Shown piece after piece: positions 6,610 to 15,745 of a stretch of DNA of 24,946 nt. A program made the position numbers and the translations under genes. Below the pieces are notes generated by a model, which made no database searches, was not told where the DNA came from, and worked only from the letters and a program-made list of their open reading frames with translations. Each line of letters opens with the position of its first letter. The first letter of the stretch is position 1. This DNA comes from GCA-002715885 sp045561575 (lineage in GTDB: Bacteria; Bacteroidota; Bacteroidia; Flavobacteriales; BACL11): positions 1 to 24,946 of the forward strand of contig JBJKXM010000065.1 in assembly GCA_045561575.1 (NCBI GenBank). Direction: 5' to 3'.

Positions 6610-8472
6610 AAATATATATTTCTATACATATTAATGCTGTTTACTGTTTGTAATTTGTATTCACAAATTACCAACGATACTATTCTTTTACCTGAGGTTA
6701 TATTAGAAGAATCAAAAATTAAAAATTTTACTACTGGAGTTAATTATGAAATTTTTAACCCATTGTTAGTTGGACTTGCGTCTAGCACTTCCCTTTCAGA
6801 ATATCTAACAAACTATTCTAACATATATATAAAAGAATATGGTGCTCTGGCAACACCAGCATTTAGAGGAACATCCAGCTCGCATACTAATGTTCTTTGG
6901 AATGGAATACAAATTAATTCCCTTGCAAATGGATTAGTTGATCTTTCAGCTATTAATATGCTTAATAATCATCAAATAATTAGTGTGTCAAGTGGCAATA
7001 GCAGTTCATTTGGAAGTGGATCTATTGGAGGGAGCATCCATTTTAATGCTGCATTAGAGGAGGTTAAAAAAAATAAAATAATTTTTACAAGGAAAATTGG
7101 AAGTTTTGGATTGTCTTCTAATACATTAAATATATATGCGTTAAAAAATAAAATCTCCTTTTTTGGTAGTTTTTCTTCTATTAATGATAAAAACAATTTT
7201 AAATTCAAAAACACATCCGTAATGGGAAATCCATATCAAATTAATGAGTATGGAGAAAAAAATATAAATGAATATAACTTTAATGTAAAATATCAGATAA
7301 ATAAAAAACAGAGTCTATTAGCAAATTATTGGTACAACTATTCAGATAGAGAAGTGCCTCAAAATTTATCAACATCAATTTCAGATGCTAAGCAATATGA
7401 CATAAATAATAGACTATTGATAACTTCAATAAATAATTTTAATGCTTTTAAACTAAAATTAAAACAAGCATATCTTAACGAAAATTTTAGATATACTGAA
7501 CTCTCAAAGGGTATTGATAGTAGATATATTGCTGAAAGTTTAATTTCTGATTTAAATTTCCAATACAACATTAATAACAAATTATTTACACTAGGATCAA
7601 GCTTAAATTTAAATTCAATAGAAAACAATAATTACTTAAAACAAAACACAAGTGAAAATCAAATAGCATTATTTGGAGCTGTAGATTTCATATTTAATTC
7701 TTTTAAAATTAATTCATCTTTAAGAAAAGAATGGGAAAACAACTACAATGTTCCTTTATTACCCTCTCTTTCTTCAGAATTTTATTTGAATAAGCAAAAT
7801 AAAATTAAAATCAAGTATTCAAAAAACTTTAGAGCTCCATCATTTAATGATAGGTATTGGATAAGTTCATCATCAATAGGTAATGAAAACTTAAATAGTG
7901 AAAGCTCTGATAATTATGAATTTGGATATAACTTCATAAACAAAAATTACAATTTAGATATTTCATGCTATTCGCTCAACGTATATGATTGGATTGCCTG
8001 GATAGAAAATAATGGAATATGGTCACCAGAAAATTTAAAAGAAGTTTGGAGTAGAGGAATAGAATCTAAATTTAAAATTAAATACAGAAAATCAACTATT
8101 CAACTAAATTACTCGTTTACAAAAACTACAACTGAATCTTCTTTTAATACGAATGATATAAGCGTAGGACAACAGCTAAGATATGTTCCATTACATAAAG
8201 GAAATATTGTTATTTCATATAGACATAAAGAGCTAAGATATTATTTAAACTCTACATATACAGGTGAAGTAATTACTTCATACGGATCTTCAAATAGTCT
8301 ACTGGATGAATATATTATATCCAGTTTCGGCTTAATTTATAGTCCAAAATCAAGTCCATTAGAAACAGAATTTAGAATTATGAATTTAATGGATTTACAA
8401 TACCAGACTTATCAAAACTACCCTTCAAAAGGAAGGGAGTATACTTTAACAATAAACTATACTATTAACTAA
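6607..8472 (+). CDS. btuB: TonB-dependent vitamin B12 receptor, BtuB-like
   Basis: At 621 aa it is close to BtuB in length. A signal peptide ends at CNLYSQ (residue 20). A TonB-box-like stretch (ILLPEVILEES) follows, then a plug domain with SLSEYLTNYSNIYIKEYG, PAFRGTSSSHTNVLWNG, INMLN and SSFGSGSIGGSIHF. The remaining ~450 residues are an aromatic-rich 22-strand-type barrel with FRAPSFNDRYWI near residue 415 and a C-terminus of alternating hydrophobics (YTLTINYTIN). The substrate call rests mainly on the cobalamin riboswitch directly upstream and the BtuG-like lipoprotein 6 nt downstream. It acts in the outer membrane with TonB-ExbBD. There is no N-terminal carboxypeptidase-like domain, unlike the HmuR-like receptor in this window. 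Confidence 0.88.
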   Translation: MKYIFLYILMLFTVCNLYSQITNDTILLPEVILEESKIKNFTTGVNYEIFNPLLVGLASSTSLSEYLTNYSNIYIKEYGALATPAFRGTSSSHTNVLWNGIQINSLANGLVDLSAINMLNNHQIISVSSGNSSSFGSGSIGGSIHFNAALEEVKKNKIIFTRKIGSFGLSSNTLNIYALKNKISFFGSFSSINDKNNFKFKNTSVMGNPYQINEYGEKNINEYNFNVKYQINKKQSLLANYWYNYSDREVPQNLSTSISDAKQYDINNRLLITSINNFNAFKLKLKQAYLNENFRYTELSKGIDSRYIAESLISDLNFQYNINNKLFTLGSSLNLNSIENNNYLKQNTSENQIALFGAVDFIFNSFKINSSLRKEWENNYNVPLLPSLSSEFYLNKQNKIKIKYSKNFRAPSFNDRYWISSSSIGNENLNSESSDNYEFGYNFINKNYNLDISCYSLNVYDWIAWIENNGIWSPENLKEVWSRGIESKFKIKYRKSTIQLNYSFTKTTTESSFNTNDISVGQQLRYVPLHKGNIVISYRHKELRYYLNSTYTGEVITSYGSSNSLLDEYIISSFGLIYSPKSSPLETEFRIMNLMDLQYQTYQNYPSKGREYTLTINYTIN

Positions 8473-8478
8473 AATTAA

Positions 8479-9537
8479 ATGAAAATGAAAAATACAATAT
8501 TTGTTATCGCAATTGGATTAATACTGGCTTCATGTCAAAATTATTCAATAAGACCCAATATAAATGTAGGTCTATATGAAAGAGGTTATTTTATTACTAA
8601 CGAAGGAAACTTTGGAACAGGAAATGGCTCACTATCATTTATCTCAGAAAATGGAGATGTAAGTAACAATATATTTGAACAAAACAACTCTTTTTCTCTA
8701 GGAGATGTAGTTCAATCAATGGAAATCATAAATGAAAAAGCATATATTGTAGTAAATAATTCCTCTAAAATTGAAGTAGCTAATATTGATTCCATGACTC
8801 ATATTGCTACAATAAATGGCCTAATATCTCCTAGATACATAATGCAAGTATCTAATGAAAGAGCGTATATATCTGATTGGGGTATTGGAGGAATACATAT
8901 TTTAGATTTAAATACAAATTCTATTATTTCTACTATTAGTACTGGACAAGGACCAGAAAAAATGTTATTCAAAGACAACAAAGCTTACATATGTAATGTT
9001 GGAGGTTTTGGTTTAGACAATACCGTTTCAGTAATTGATACTGAAAATGATGTGTTAATTACAAACATAAATGTGGGTGACAAACCAAACTCAATAGTAG
9101 AAGATGCAAATGGAAATATATGGGTACTAGCGGGAGGAAATACTGAATATGATGCGAATTGGAATGTTGTTGCCGAGACACCAGGAGAATTAACAACTAT
9201 TAATAGTGAAACTTACAATGTTGATGGATCAATTGTTTTTGAAGTTGGTGATCATCCAAAAGATTTAATCATTGATGATAATGGAACAACCTTATATTTC
9301 AGCAACGGAAGCTGGAGTAAATCTGTTTTTTCATTTAATATTTATAACAATATGTTGTCTACAAACCCAATAATAGCTAAGAGCTTTTATAGTCTTGGTT
9401 TTAATGATAATCATATATATGGTACGGACGTTAAAGATTATGTTCAAAATGGATGGACTTACAAGTATAACACAAATGGTCAAGTGGTTGATTCAAGTGA
9501 GGTAGGAATTATTCCAGGAGGTTATTGCTTTAGATAA
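8479..9537 (+). CDS. btuG: BtuG-like cobalamin-binding beta-propeller lipoprotein
   Basis: This is a 352-aa protein with lipobox LASC (Cys19). The body is built of YncE/DUF5074-like blades: YFITNEGNFG, SFISENGDV, KAYIVVNNSSKIEVANIDSM, RAYISDWGIGGIHILDL, STGQGPEKMLFKDNKAYICN, DNTVSVIDTENDVLITNI, GDKPNSIVEDANGNIWVLAGG, GDHPKDLIIDDNGTTLYFSN. In Bacteroides the BtuG lipoprotein of this type sits on BtuB at the cell surface and captures cobalamin with extremely high affinity. Its place 6 nt after the btuB-like gene and behind the same B12 riboswitch supports the same role. The start could also be Met3. A bidirectional hairpin follows the gene. Confidence 0.85.
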   Translation: MKMKNTIFVIAIGLILASCQNYSIRPNINVGLYERGYFITNEGNFGTGNGSLSFISENGDVSNNIFEQNNSFSLGDVVQSMEIINEKAYIVVNNSSKIEVANIDSMTHIATINGLISPRYIMQVSNERAYISDWGIGGIHILDLNTNSIISTISTGQGPEKMLFKDNKAYICNVGGFGLDNTVSVIDTENDVLITNINVGDKPNSIVEDANGNIWVLAGGNTEYDANWNVVAETPGELTTINSETYNVDGSIVFEVGDHPKDLIIDDNGTTLYFSNGSWSKSVFSFNIYNNMLSTNPIIAKSFYSLGFNDNHIYGTDVKDYVQNGWTYKYNTNGQVVDSSEVGIIPGGYCFR

Positions 9538-9547
9538 AAAAACTAAC

Positions 9548-9573
9548 AAGAGCTCTAATTAATTAGAGCTTTT
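9548..9573. terminator. Bidirectional intrinsic terminator between btuG and hmuY
   Basis: AGCTCTAATT (9551-9560) and AATTAGAGCT (9561-9570) form a perfect 10-bp palindrome, extended by A-T pairs at the base (9548-9549 with 9572-9573). A short T run follows on the plus strand, and A-rich sequence upstream serves as T-rich 3' sequence on the minus strand. It lies between two convergent stop codons (9537 and 9563). Confidence 0.75.
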
Positions 9574-10522
9574 GCACTTCAAAAGTGGGATAACCTTTAT
9601 CTCCGTTAACATCATAAAAATCTATAAAGCGAAGTTTAAAATATCTTTGTTGTTTATCCTTTATGATATAATTAACATTACTATTTACTGTATAGAAACC
9701 TTCATCGAAATTATATTCTTTCCAATCAAAACCTATAGCATCTTTGTCAGAATTAAATGATAACTCATTAATCATAGAATAATTAATTTCATCAAATTCA
9801 TAACTATTATTAGTTGCAACTTCAATCTCAGAATTAGAAATAACTCCAGTAACTAAATAAGCAGGCGTTGTAGTGTCAGAGTATAAATGAGTATATTGAG
9901 TGAATAAAAGATCCCAATTATCAGCGTAAGGCTGGATATTTTCTATACTATTTGAATTAAATGAAAAGCATGTAAAATCTACATTTTGATCTTTATAAAT
10001 ATTTAAGCTATCATAATCTGAATTATCTAAATTTGAATAAGAAATTTGATAATATTCATCTGTAATTAAGTTAATCTTAATCTTCTTAAAACCTAATGAA
10101 TTACCATTTATATCAAATCCTCTATCATAGATATAAAAACCACTTCGATTTCTACTGTCTCCAAAGGCAGTACTATCTAAATCTCCATTAGGATTATCCC
10201 AAGTCCATGACAAATTTGACGTAGAAATAGTATCAGTAAACAAACTATTATCTATATACGCTAAACTACTATATGTAGATGAGTTTAATATTATGTGATA
10301 ACCATCATTAATACTCTGAAAACCTAAATCCCACTCTGATTTTATATTATTACTTACAACACTATTAGAACCTAAATCATAAAAAACTTGATATTTGTAA
10401 TCGATTCCTAATTCAATTTGTTTTGTTAAAAGATTTCCTGGGTTATGAGGGAGAATAGGCAATTCTTCTTGCTCACATGAGAAAAATATAAATGTAACCA
10501 TATAAATTAAATATTTCCTCAT
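9563..10522 (-). CDS. hmuY: HmuY-family haem-binding lipoprotein
   Basis: This is a 319-aa protein with lipobox FFSC (Cys16). It has the HmuY-type all-beta architecture with the signatures SEWDLGFQS, NWDLLFTQYTH, YLVTGVISNSEIEVA, IGFDWKEYNFD, and a C-terminal block YIIKDKQQRYFKLRFIDF followed by GDKGYPTFEV. In Porphyromonas, HmuY is a surface lipoprotein that takes haem and delivers it to the receptor HmuR. Here the start overlaps the stop of the HmuR-like receptor by 4 nt (ATGA at 10519-10522), so translation is coupled. The haem-ligand residues of HmuY are not conserved across the family and cannot be assigned by eye, so the ligand is inferred from context. Confidence 0.85.
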   Translation of the reverse strand: MRKYLIYMVTFIFFSCEQEELPILPHNPGNLLTKQIELGIDYKYQVFYDLGSNSVVSNNIKSEWDLGFQSINDGYHIILNSSTYSSLAYIDNSLFTDTISTSNLSWTWDNPNGDLDSTAFGDSRNRSGFYIYDRGFDINGNSLGFKKIKINLITDEYYQISYSNLDNSDYDSLNIYKDQNVDFTCFSFNSNSIENIQPYADNWDLLFTQYTHLYSDTTTPAYLVTGVISNSEIEVATNNSYEFDEINYSMINELSFNSDKDAIGFDWKEYNFDEGFYTVNSNVNYIIKDKQQRYFKLRFIDFYDVNGDKGYPTFEVQKL

Positions 10523-12732
10523 AGTTTGAAACTTAAAGAAGTAAATAAAGTTCTACCATATGCTACAGATTGGCTTGAGTTTGAAGATGAATGAATAGCA
10601 GATACTGCAAAATTTGTAATTTCTTTTACATTTAAAAGGTTTTTAATTCCCATACTAAAATTAATTTTTCCTTTAATAAATGATTTATTTAATATTAGAT
10701 CTATAATTTGATAGGATTCTATTTCTGCTTCAACAATCTCATCATTAACTTTATAAAAAACAGGTAGTTTACCAACAAAATTATAATATAAAGATAAAGT
10801 TGCATAGTGTTTTTTAAGTTTATAGTTTATACTTGTATTTAAAGAATTAGAATATAAATAACTAACATCATTAGTTTGTTCAGATAAATCATTAAATCTG
10901 CCAGTGAAACTATAAGAAGATGATAAATTAATCTTATCAGTAAAATAACTTACACTTGAAGATATACCTCTTGTTTTATAGTTACCAACATTAAAATAAG
11001 AATATTCTGAAGAATTTGGTGATTGGGCAAGTGTTATTAAATCTAAAATATTATTGTAATAAAATTTAACACCTGATTCAATTCTTGAACTATTATATCT
11101 TTTAGCGTAATCAAAATTAAGTTGAAAATTATCAGAATTTTCAGGCACTAAATTTTCATTACCTAAAATATTGTGATTAACATCTACAAATTCAAAGTAT
11201 AATTCTTTAATTGTTGGAGATCTAAAACCTTTAGCATATGAAAATCTTACTACAAATTCTTCTAAAGAAAGTTTCGTGTTCAATGAAGGTATGATAGGAA
11301 CTTTGAAATTAGAATTGTATGATACTCTTAGTGAAGGTTTTAAGGCTATATAATCATTTGGCTGCCATTTTGAAGAAAAATAAATAGCATGGTCAGCTAT
11401 TGAATTATCTTTAGTATTAATTCGGACGCCTTTAGCATTTTCAAATTTTGAATCAAACCCAATTTGATAATTAAAATTATCATATTTATAAGAAGAAAAA
11501 ACAAGTTTATTCATGAACAAATCAAATGAAGAAGTGTCTTGATCACTAGAATTATTAGTTAACTCCTCATCAAGAGTTATTAAATCCTTGAAATATGTAT
11601 TTTTAATTCTTTTAAATGAATTAAAAGACGATAATAAGTGAAAATTTTCCTTTTCATTGAGATTATATTTATTGTCAAGGCCTAGATTATTTCTGTAGGT
11701 ATAGTAATAATCATCAAATGCATTTTCATAATAAGGTAATCTTGGAAAACCAAGATTTGTTATTTTTTCATAAAAAGAATCATAATAAACCCTGATGGAA
11801 TTTTTATTTGATTCATTCTTGAATTGAATCTTGCCAAAGAACTGTTCTTTTGGATTCCAGGATTTAACTCTATTTGTATCAGCTAATTGGGATGTAGGAA
11901 ATAAACTAAAACTTTCATCCTCTGACCATCCATCAAAATATTTTCTTCCAAGATCAAGTTTAAATGAATTTAAATTATGTTTAAAATTAAATGATAGATC
12001 GGAGTTATACTGACCAACTGATTCATAGTATAAATTATAATTTGAAGAAAAACCTTCAAAAAATTCTTTATCAGTTATCAAGTTAATAGTACCAGCTAAA
12101 GCATCAGTACCAAAATCTACAGAAAGTGGCCCTTCTATTATCTCAACACGCTCAACATTATTGAGATTTATTTGACCTAAATCAATATTACCATTTAATC
12201 TTCCAATAATGGGAACACCATCAATTAAAATTTTAACATTTTGTCCTGAAATACCTTGTACAGACACACTACTTCCTAAGACATTATCATAGCCTAGTAG
12301 CATATTGGTTTGCTTATCTAATAAATCTTTGAGATTATTTGCAGCCTGCATTTCAATTTCTTTTCTTGAAATAATTATAGGTTTTTGAATAACCTCAGAC
12401 ATCTTGGTGGGTTTTATCTGAGCAGTAATAAAAACCTCATCAGTAATGAAATTTTTTTTTACTAAATAAAAAGTAGTATCTCTTAAGAAGAGATTTCCAT
12501 TAATTGATTCAAAAGATAGGTGAGAAATTTTATAATTTAATTTCTGAAAAAAATTTTGATTAAGTATAATCAAACCATTTTTATCACTAATTTTCTTGAT
12601 TTTCTTCTCATTAGAATCATACTCAAAATATACATCTTTAAGTGGTTTATTATCTGAATCTAGAAAAAATAAGTTTTGGGAACAAACAATATAATTTGAA
12701 AGTAAAAGACATAAAAGAAGATTTACTTTCAT
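10519..12732 (-). CDS. hmuR: TonB-dependent haem receptor, HmuR-like
   Basis: This is a 737-aa protein with a signal peptide to about residue 18 (YIVCSQ). A small beta-sandwich of the carboxypeptidase-regulatory-like type follows (residues ~20-90: DSDNKPLKDVYFEYD, SDKNGLIIL). The plug (about 110-225) contains NLKDLLDKQTNMLLGYDN, SVSVQGISGQNVKILIDGVP, NNVERVEIIEGPLSVDFG and ALAGTINLIT. The barrel has FRSP (503-506), then His520 in VDVNHNILGNENL. This resembles the FRAP...H...NPNL block that haem receptors use for haem coordination. It acts in the outer membrane with TonB. It lies between two HmuY-domain genes, overlapping one and 34 nt from the other. Confidence 0.85.
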   Translation of the reverse strand: MKVNLLLCLLLSNYIVCSQNLFFLDSDNKPLKDVYFEYDSNEKKIKKISDKNGLIILNQNFFQKLNYKISHLSFESINGNLFLRDTTFYLVKKNFITDEVFITAQIKPTKMSEVIQKPIIISRKEIEMQAANNLKDLLDKQTNMLLGYDNVLGSSVSVQGISGQNVKILIDGVPIIGRLNGNIDLGQINLNNVERVEIIEGPLSVDFGTDALAGTINLITDKEFFEGFSSNYNLYYESVGQYNSDLSFNFKHNLNSFKLDLGRKYFDGWSEDESFSLFPTSQLADTNRVKSWNPKEQFFGKIQFKNESNKNSIRVYYDSFYEKITNLGFPRLPYYENAFDDYYYTYRNNLGLDNKYNLNEKENFHLLSSFNSFKRIKNTYFKDLITLDEELTNNSSDQDTSSFDLFMNKLVFSSYKYDNFNYQIGFDSKFENAKGVRINTKDNSIADHAIYFSSKWQPNDYIALKPSLRVSYNSNFKVPIIPSLNTKLSLEEFVVRFSYAKGFRSPTIKELYFEFVDVNHNILGNENLVPENSDNFQLNFDYAKRYNSSRIESGVKFYYNNILDLITLAQSPNSSEYSYFNVGNYKTRGISSSVSYFTDKINLSSSYSFTGRFNDLSEQTNDVSYLYSNSLNTSINYKLKKHYATLSLYYNFVGKLPVFYKVNDEIVEAEIESYQIIDLILNKSFIKGKINFSMGIKNLLNVKEITNFAVSAIHSSSNSSQSVAYGRTLFTSLSFKL

Positions 12733-12766
12733 ATTGTAAAAAAAATTAAAAAATATTAAAATTTTT

Positions 12767-14002
12767 CTAGTGTATTAATAATTTCTTTTGAATTGAATTT
12801 CCTCTTGAAGAAATTGAAACTATATATAATCCTTTATCTAGATTTGGCAAACTAAAAGATTTTGCTTGAAAACCCGCACCATTTATATTCTTATCAAAAA
12901 CTTGTTTTCCAGTTACAGTAAAAATTTCTAATTGTGTTTCATTAAAAGAATTATCAAAGACAATAGTTAAATTATTATCGGTAATTGGATTTGGATAAAT
13001 TTCAAAAGTTGAAATATCACTTTGTAATTCTGATACAGATGTAGAGCTTGTCATCTCTTGAGTATTAAACTCAATATTTCCAGTTGAACTTCCTTCAAAT
13101 GATGTGAAAATTATTCTCCATACTTTATCTTGTAAATCCTTTACAAAATAACATCTGTAAGGTTCTACCGAATAACTAAATGTAGACATATCAAAAGATT
13201 TCCAATCATAACCTATTGTATTAATCTCAGTACTCATTAAGTGTTGAGAATAATCAGTATATGAATTTGGATCTGGAAGATTATCAACTTGAGCAACTTG
13301 TACACCGTCGTTTGACATAACTCCAGTAACTCCATATGGCATACCTTGTACTGGAGTAATATATTTTGTGAATGTAATATCCCAGTCTATACTATTTGGT
13401 TCTCTATCCAATACAGAGTTTTGATCTAAAGAATAGTATATAAAATTTTTATCACTGTAATTAAATTTAGAAACAGAAGTGTTAATTTCATTTGTACCGT
13501 CAAGATTTGCATACTTAAAGGTGTATTCATCATTAGCAAGCTTTTGAATCCATAACTTTTTCCAATCACCACCAACAGTTTTTATTGCATAGAGTGAATC
13601 GCCAGTTACATGATGTGTAATCATACTGTACATTCCCCAACCCATATCAAACATAGATGTAGAATTTTTATCGAATGCACCGACAAACCAATTAGTATCA
13701 GAATTATAAATTGGTAACCAATTAGATAAATTTGAAGAATTAAAATTATTCCAATCAGTAGTGTCTCCAAGTGGATATGAATAAAGCTCAGTACCTATAC
13801 CAGCATTTATTCTAATACTTGATGACATAGTAGCAGTAGAAAATGCTAAATCCCAGTCTGTGTTATTTAGGTTTGCAACTTCTCCATTTTCTAAACTATA
13901 AAAACTTTGATTTGTATAGGATGGTAAAAGTGAGATAGATTGGTTTTGTGAAAAAAGGTTTAAACTAATAAATAGTAATAAAGCAGTAAAGATTTTGTTC
14001 AT
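12767..14002 (-). CDS. HmuY-domain protein with type IX secretion sorting domain
   Basis: This is a 411-aa protein starting at ATG 14002, directly at a good signal peptide (MNKIFTALLLFISLNLFSQ). An in-frame TTG at 14023 is rejected because it is part of a -7 promoter box. Residues ~25-310 share the HmuY-like signatures of the lipoprotein at 9563-10522: TDWDLAFST, DWDITFTKYI, YGVTGVMSNDGVQVA, IGYDWKSFD, YFVKDLQDKVWRIIFTSF. The last ~85 residues are a canonical T9SS type A domain: FEIYPNPITDNNL, LEIFTVTGKQVF, LDKGLYIVSI, KKLLIH. The protein is therefore predicted to cross the outer membrane and be anchored on the surface or released. It is upstream of hmuR, probably in the same transcript, and may be a second haemophore. 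Confidence 0.82.
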   Translation of the reverse strand: MNKIFTALLLFISLNLFSQNQSISLLPSYTNQSFYSLENGEVANLNNTDWDLAFSTATMSSSIRINAGIGTELYSYPLGDTTDWNNFNSSNLSNWLPIYNSDTNWFVGAFDKNSTSMFDMGWGMYSMITHHVTGDSLYAIKTVGGDWKKLWIQKLANDEYTFKYANLDGTNEINTSVSKFNYSDKNFIYYSLDQNSVLDREPNSIDWDITFTKYITPVQGMPYGVTGVMSNDGVQVAQVDNLPDPNSYTDYSQHLMSTEINTIGYDWKSFDMSTFSYSVEPYRCYFVKDLQDKVWRIIFTSFEGSSTGNIEFNTQEMTSSTSVSELQSDISTFEIYPNPITDNNLTIVFDNSFNETQLEIFTVTGKQVFDKNINGAGFQAKSFSLPNLDKGLYIVSISSRGNSIQKKLLIH

Positions 14003-14020
14003 GTAATCTAATTTTTTATG

Positions 14021-14028
14021 CAAAAATA
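14021..14028 (-). promoter_or_regulatory. -7 box for the haem-uptake operon
   Basis: The minus-strand TATTTTTG lies 18 nt before the ATG at 14002. The closest TTTG (14056-14059) is 27 nt further upstream, longer than the usual 17-23, so the -33 is uncertain. I see no Fur-box-like dyad. Confidence 0.45.
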
Positions 14029-14068
14029 TAGTCGAAATCTGTACTAATTCTGTAACAAAAAAATTAAA

Positions 14069-14650
14069 CTATTTTTTAATAAGGTTGATAAATAACTCTT
14101 TACCACTTCTAGCAGAAATAGAATTTATACAAGATGTAAAAACCTTGAAATCAAAAAAAGGCTGAAAATATGTTTTATATTCATCTTTTGTTCCTCCAAA
14201 AGGAGGATGATCTTCATACATTGGAGTGTTAAATAAAAGGCCTACAAGCTTACCATTTGCAGATAATAATGAATGTACTTTTTTGGCATAAACTGGTCTT
14301 AATTTTTTTGTTATTGCACAAAAGAAAGTCTGTTCTATTATTAAATCATATTTACCATCAATATCAAAGAAATCTTGACAAATAAGATTTTCATTTGGAA
14401 AATCTACAATTCTCTTTTTAAAATTGTCTAATGCTTTTTTAGAAAAGTCAACTAGGAAAATATTTTTAAATCCATTTTGATATAAATACTCTGCTTCATG
14501 TGCATTTCCACATCCAGGAATCAAAATTTTTATGTTTTTATTGGTGATTTGGTCAATATATTCTTTGATTGGAGTTGAAACATGCCCTATATCCCATCCT
14601 GTATTTTCTGAAATATATCTTTGATTCCAAGAGTTACTATCTAAATTCAT
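14069..14650 (-). CDS. TPMT-family SAM-dependent methyltransferase
   Basis: This is a 193-aa cytoplasmic protein without a signal peptide. The N-terminus shows the family pattern W-x-x-R-Y ... TGWDIGHVSTP. Motif I is IKILIPGCGNAHEAEYL (about 40-57), followed by FLVDFSKKALDNF, ICQDFF, YDLIIEQTFFCAI and the C-terminal KLVGLLF, PPFGGTKDEY. This matches the thiopurine S-methyltransferase-like (PF05724) family, which methylates small thiols, halides or related nucleophiles. Bacterial substrates are usually unknown. It starts 6 nt after the stop of the PD40 lipoprotein gene, so both probably share the divergent promoter near 15766. Confidence 0.85.
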   Translation of the reverse strand: MNLDSNSWNQRYISENTGWDIGHVSTPIKEYIDQITNKNIKILIPGCGNAHEAEYLYQNGFKNIFLVDFSKKALDNFKKRIVDFPNENLICQDFFDIDGKYDLIIEQTFFCAITKKLRPVYAKKVHSLLSANGKLVGLLFNTPMYEDHPPFGGTKDEYKTYFQPFFDFKVFTSCINSISARSGKELFINLIKK

Positions 14651-14656
14651 TTTACT

Positions 14657-15745
14657 CTATTCAATCCAATCAGCAATAAATACATTTGTTTCTCTAGTTC
14701 CTCCATTATTTCGGTTAGAAGAAAATACAATCTTTTTACCATCATTTGAAAATACAGGAAAAGAAGCAAACTTTTTATCATAAGTTATTTGTTCAAGATT
14801 AGTACCATCAACATCTATCATATATAAATTGAATGGAAAGCCAATCATACTTTCATGATTAGAACAAAAAATTATTTTTTCATTACTTGGATGAAAAAAT
14901 GGAGACCAATTAGCTTTACCAAGATCAGTAACTTGTCTTAAATCTGAACCATCTACATTACAAACATAAATTTCCATGTTAGTAGGTTGAACTAATCCAT
15001 TGGCCAAAAGATCTTTATATTCCTTTATTTCATCATCTGTTTTAGGTCTTGATGATCTAAACACTAACTTTTTTCCGTCATGAGAGAAAAAAGCTCCTCC
15101 ATCATATCCTAATTCATTTGTTACTTGTTTTATATCTGACCCATCAATATTACAAGTATACAGTTCTAAATCTCCAGATCTAATTGAGGTAAATACTATT
15201 TTATCTCCAGTAGGTGAAACAGTCGCCTCTGCATCATATCCATCATAGTCAGTAAGTTGTTTAACAATATTACCCTCAAGATCAGCAATAAAAATATCAT
15301 ATGAATCATAAATTGGCCATACATATTTCCCATCAACTCTCCTTTCTGGAACATGAGGACATTTTGCATCTTCTAAATGGGTTGAAGCATAAATAATAGT
15401 TGAATCTCCAGGCATAAAGTATGAGCAAGTTGTTCTTCCAAGACCTTTACTTACCATTTTAGGTGTCTCATTTGCAAGATTATAATTGTTAGTGTCAATA
15501 ATATAAATTTGATCACAACTTTGACCCCATTTCTCATTTGTAGCTTGAAAAATTAATTTAGAATCATCAAAGCTCCAATAAGCTTCAGCATTTTCACCTC
15601 CAAAGGTCAATTGTTTTAGGTTTTTAAAGTGAACTTCTTTATCATAAATTAATGATGTTTCATCTTCAATGTTAGCTTTATCATTATTTAAATTACAAGA
15701 AAATAATAGAATTAAAATAATTGAGTAGAAAGAATATTGTTTCAT
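14657..15745 (-). CDS. TolB-like PD40 beta-propeller lipoprotein
   Basis: This is a 362-aa protein with lipobox LFSC (Cys17). At least five PD40/WD40-like propeller units are visible: KQLTFGGENAEAYWSFDDSK, KQLTDYDGYDAEATVSPTGDK, KQVTNELGYDGGAFFSHDGKK, RQVTDLGKANWSPFFHPSNEK and EQITYDKKFASFPVFSNDGKK. Each is followed by I-V/F-F-x-S. The N-terminal C-D-Q-I-Y and TTCSY region is additional. This resembles TolB C-terminal propellers and the non-peptidase domain of oligopeptidases, but no TolB N-terminal domain or catalytic triad is present. It is likely a periplasmic or surface binding protein. It diverges from the M28 peptidase gene. Confidence 0.85.
   Translation of the reverse strand: MKQYSFYSIILILLFSCNLNNDKANIEDETSLIYDKEVHFKNLKQLTFGGENAEAYWSFDDSKLIFQATNEKWGQSCDQIYIIDTNNYNLANETPKMVSKGLGRTTCSYFMPGDSTIIYASTHLEDAKCPHVPERRVDGKYVWPIYDSYDIFIADLEGNIVKQLTDYDGYDAEATVSPTGDKIVFTSIRSGDLELYTCNIDGSDIKQVTNELGYDGGAFFSHDGKKLVFRSSRPKTDDEIKEYKDLLANGLVQPTNMEIYVCNVDGSDLRQVTDLGKANWSPFFHPSNEKIIFCSNHESMIGFPFNLYMIDVDGTNLEQITYDKKFASFPVFSNDGKKIVFSSNRNNGGTRETNVFIADWIE

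Noticed and set aside
11831..12013. 60-codon plus-strand frame opposite hmuR
   Set aside because: It is antisense to a conserved receptor, with no promoter, signal or motif.
14003..14023. Upstream TTG start extending the T9SS HmuY-like protein by 7 residues
   Set aside because: The TTG is part of the TATTTTTG -7 box and would put charged residues (HKKLDY) before an already complete signal peptide; ATG 14002 is preferred.
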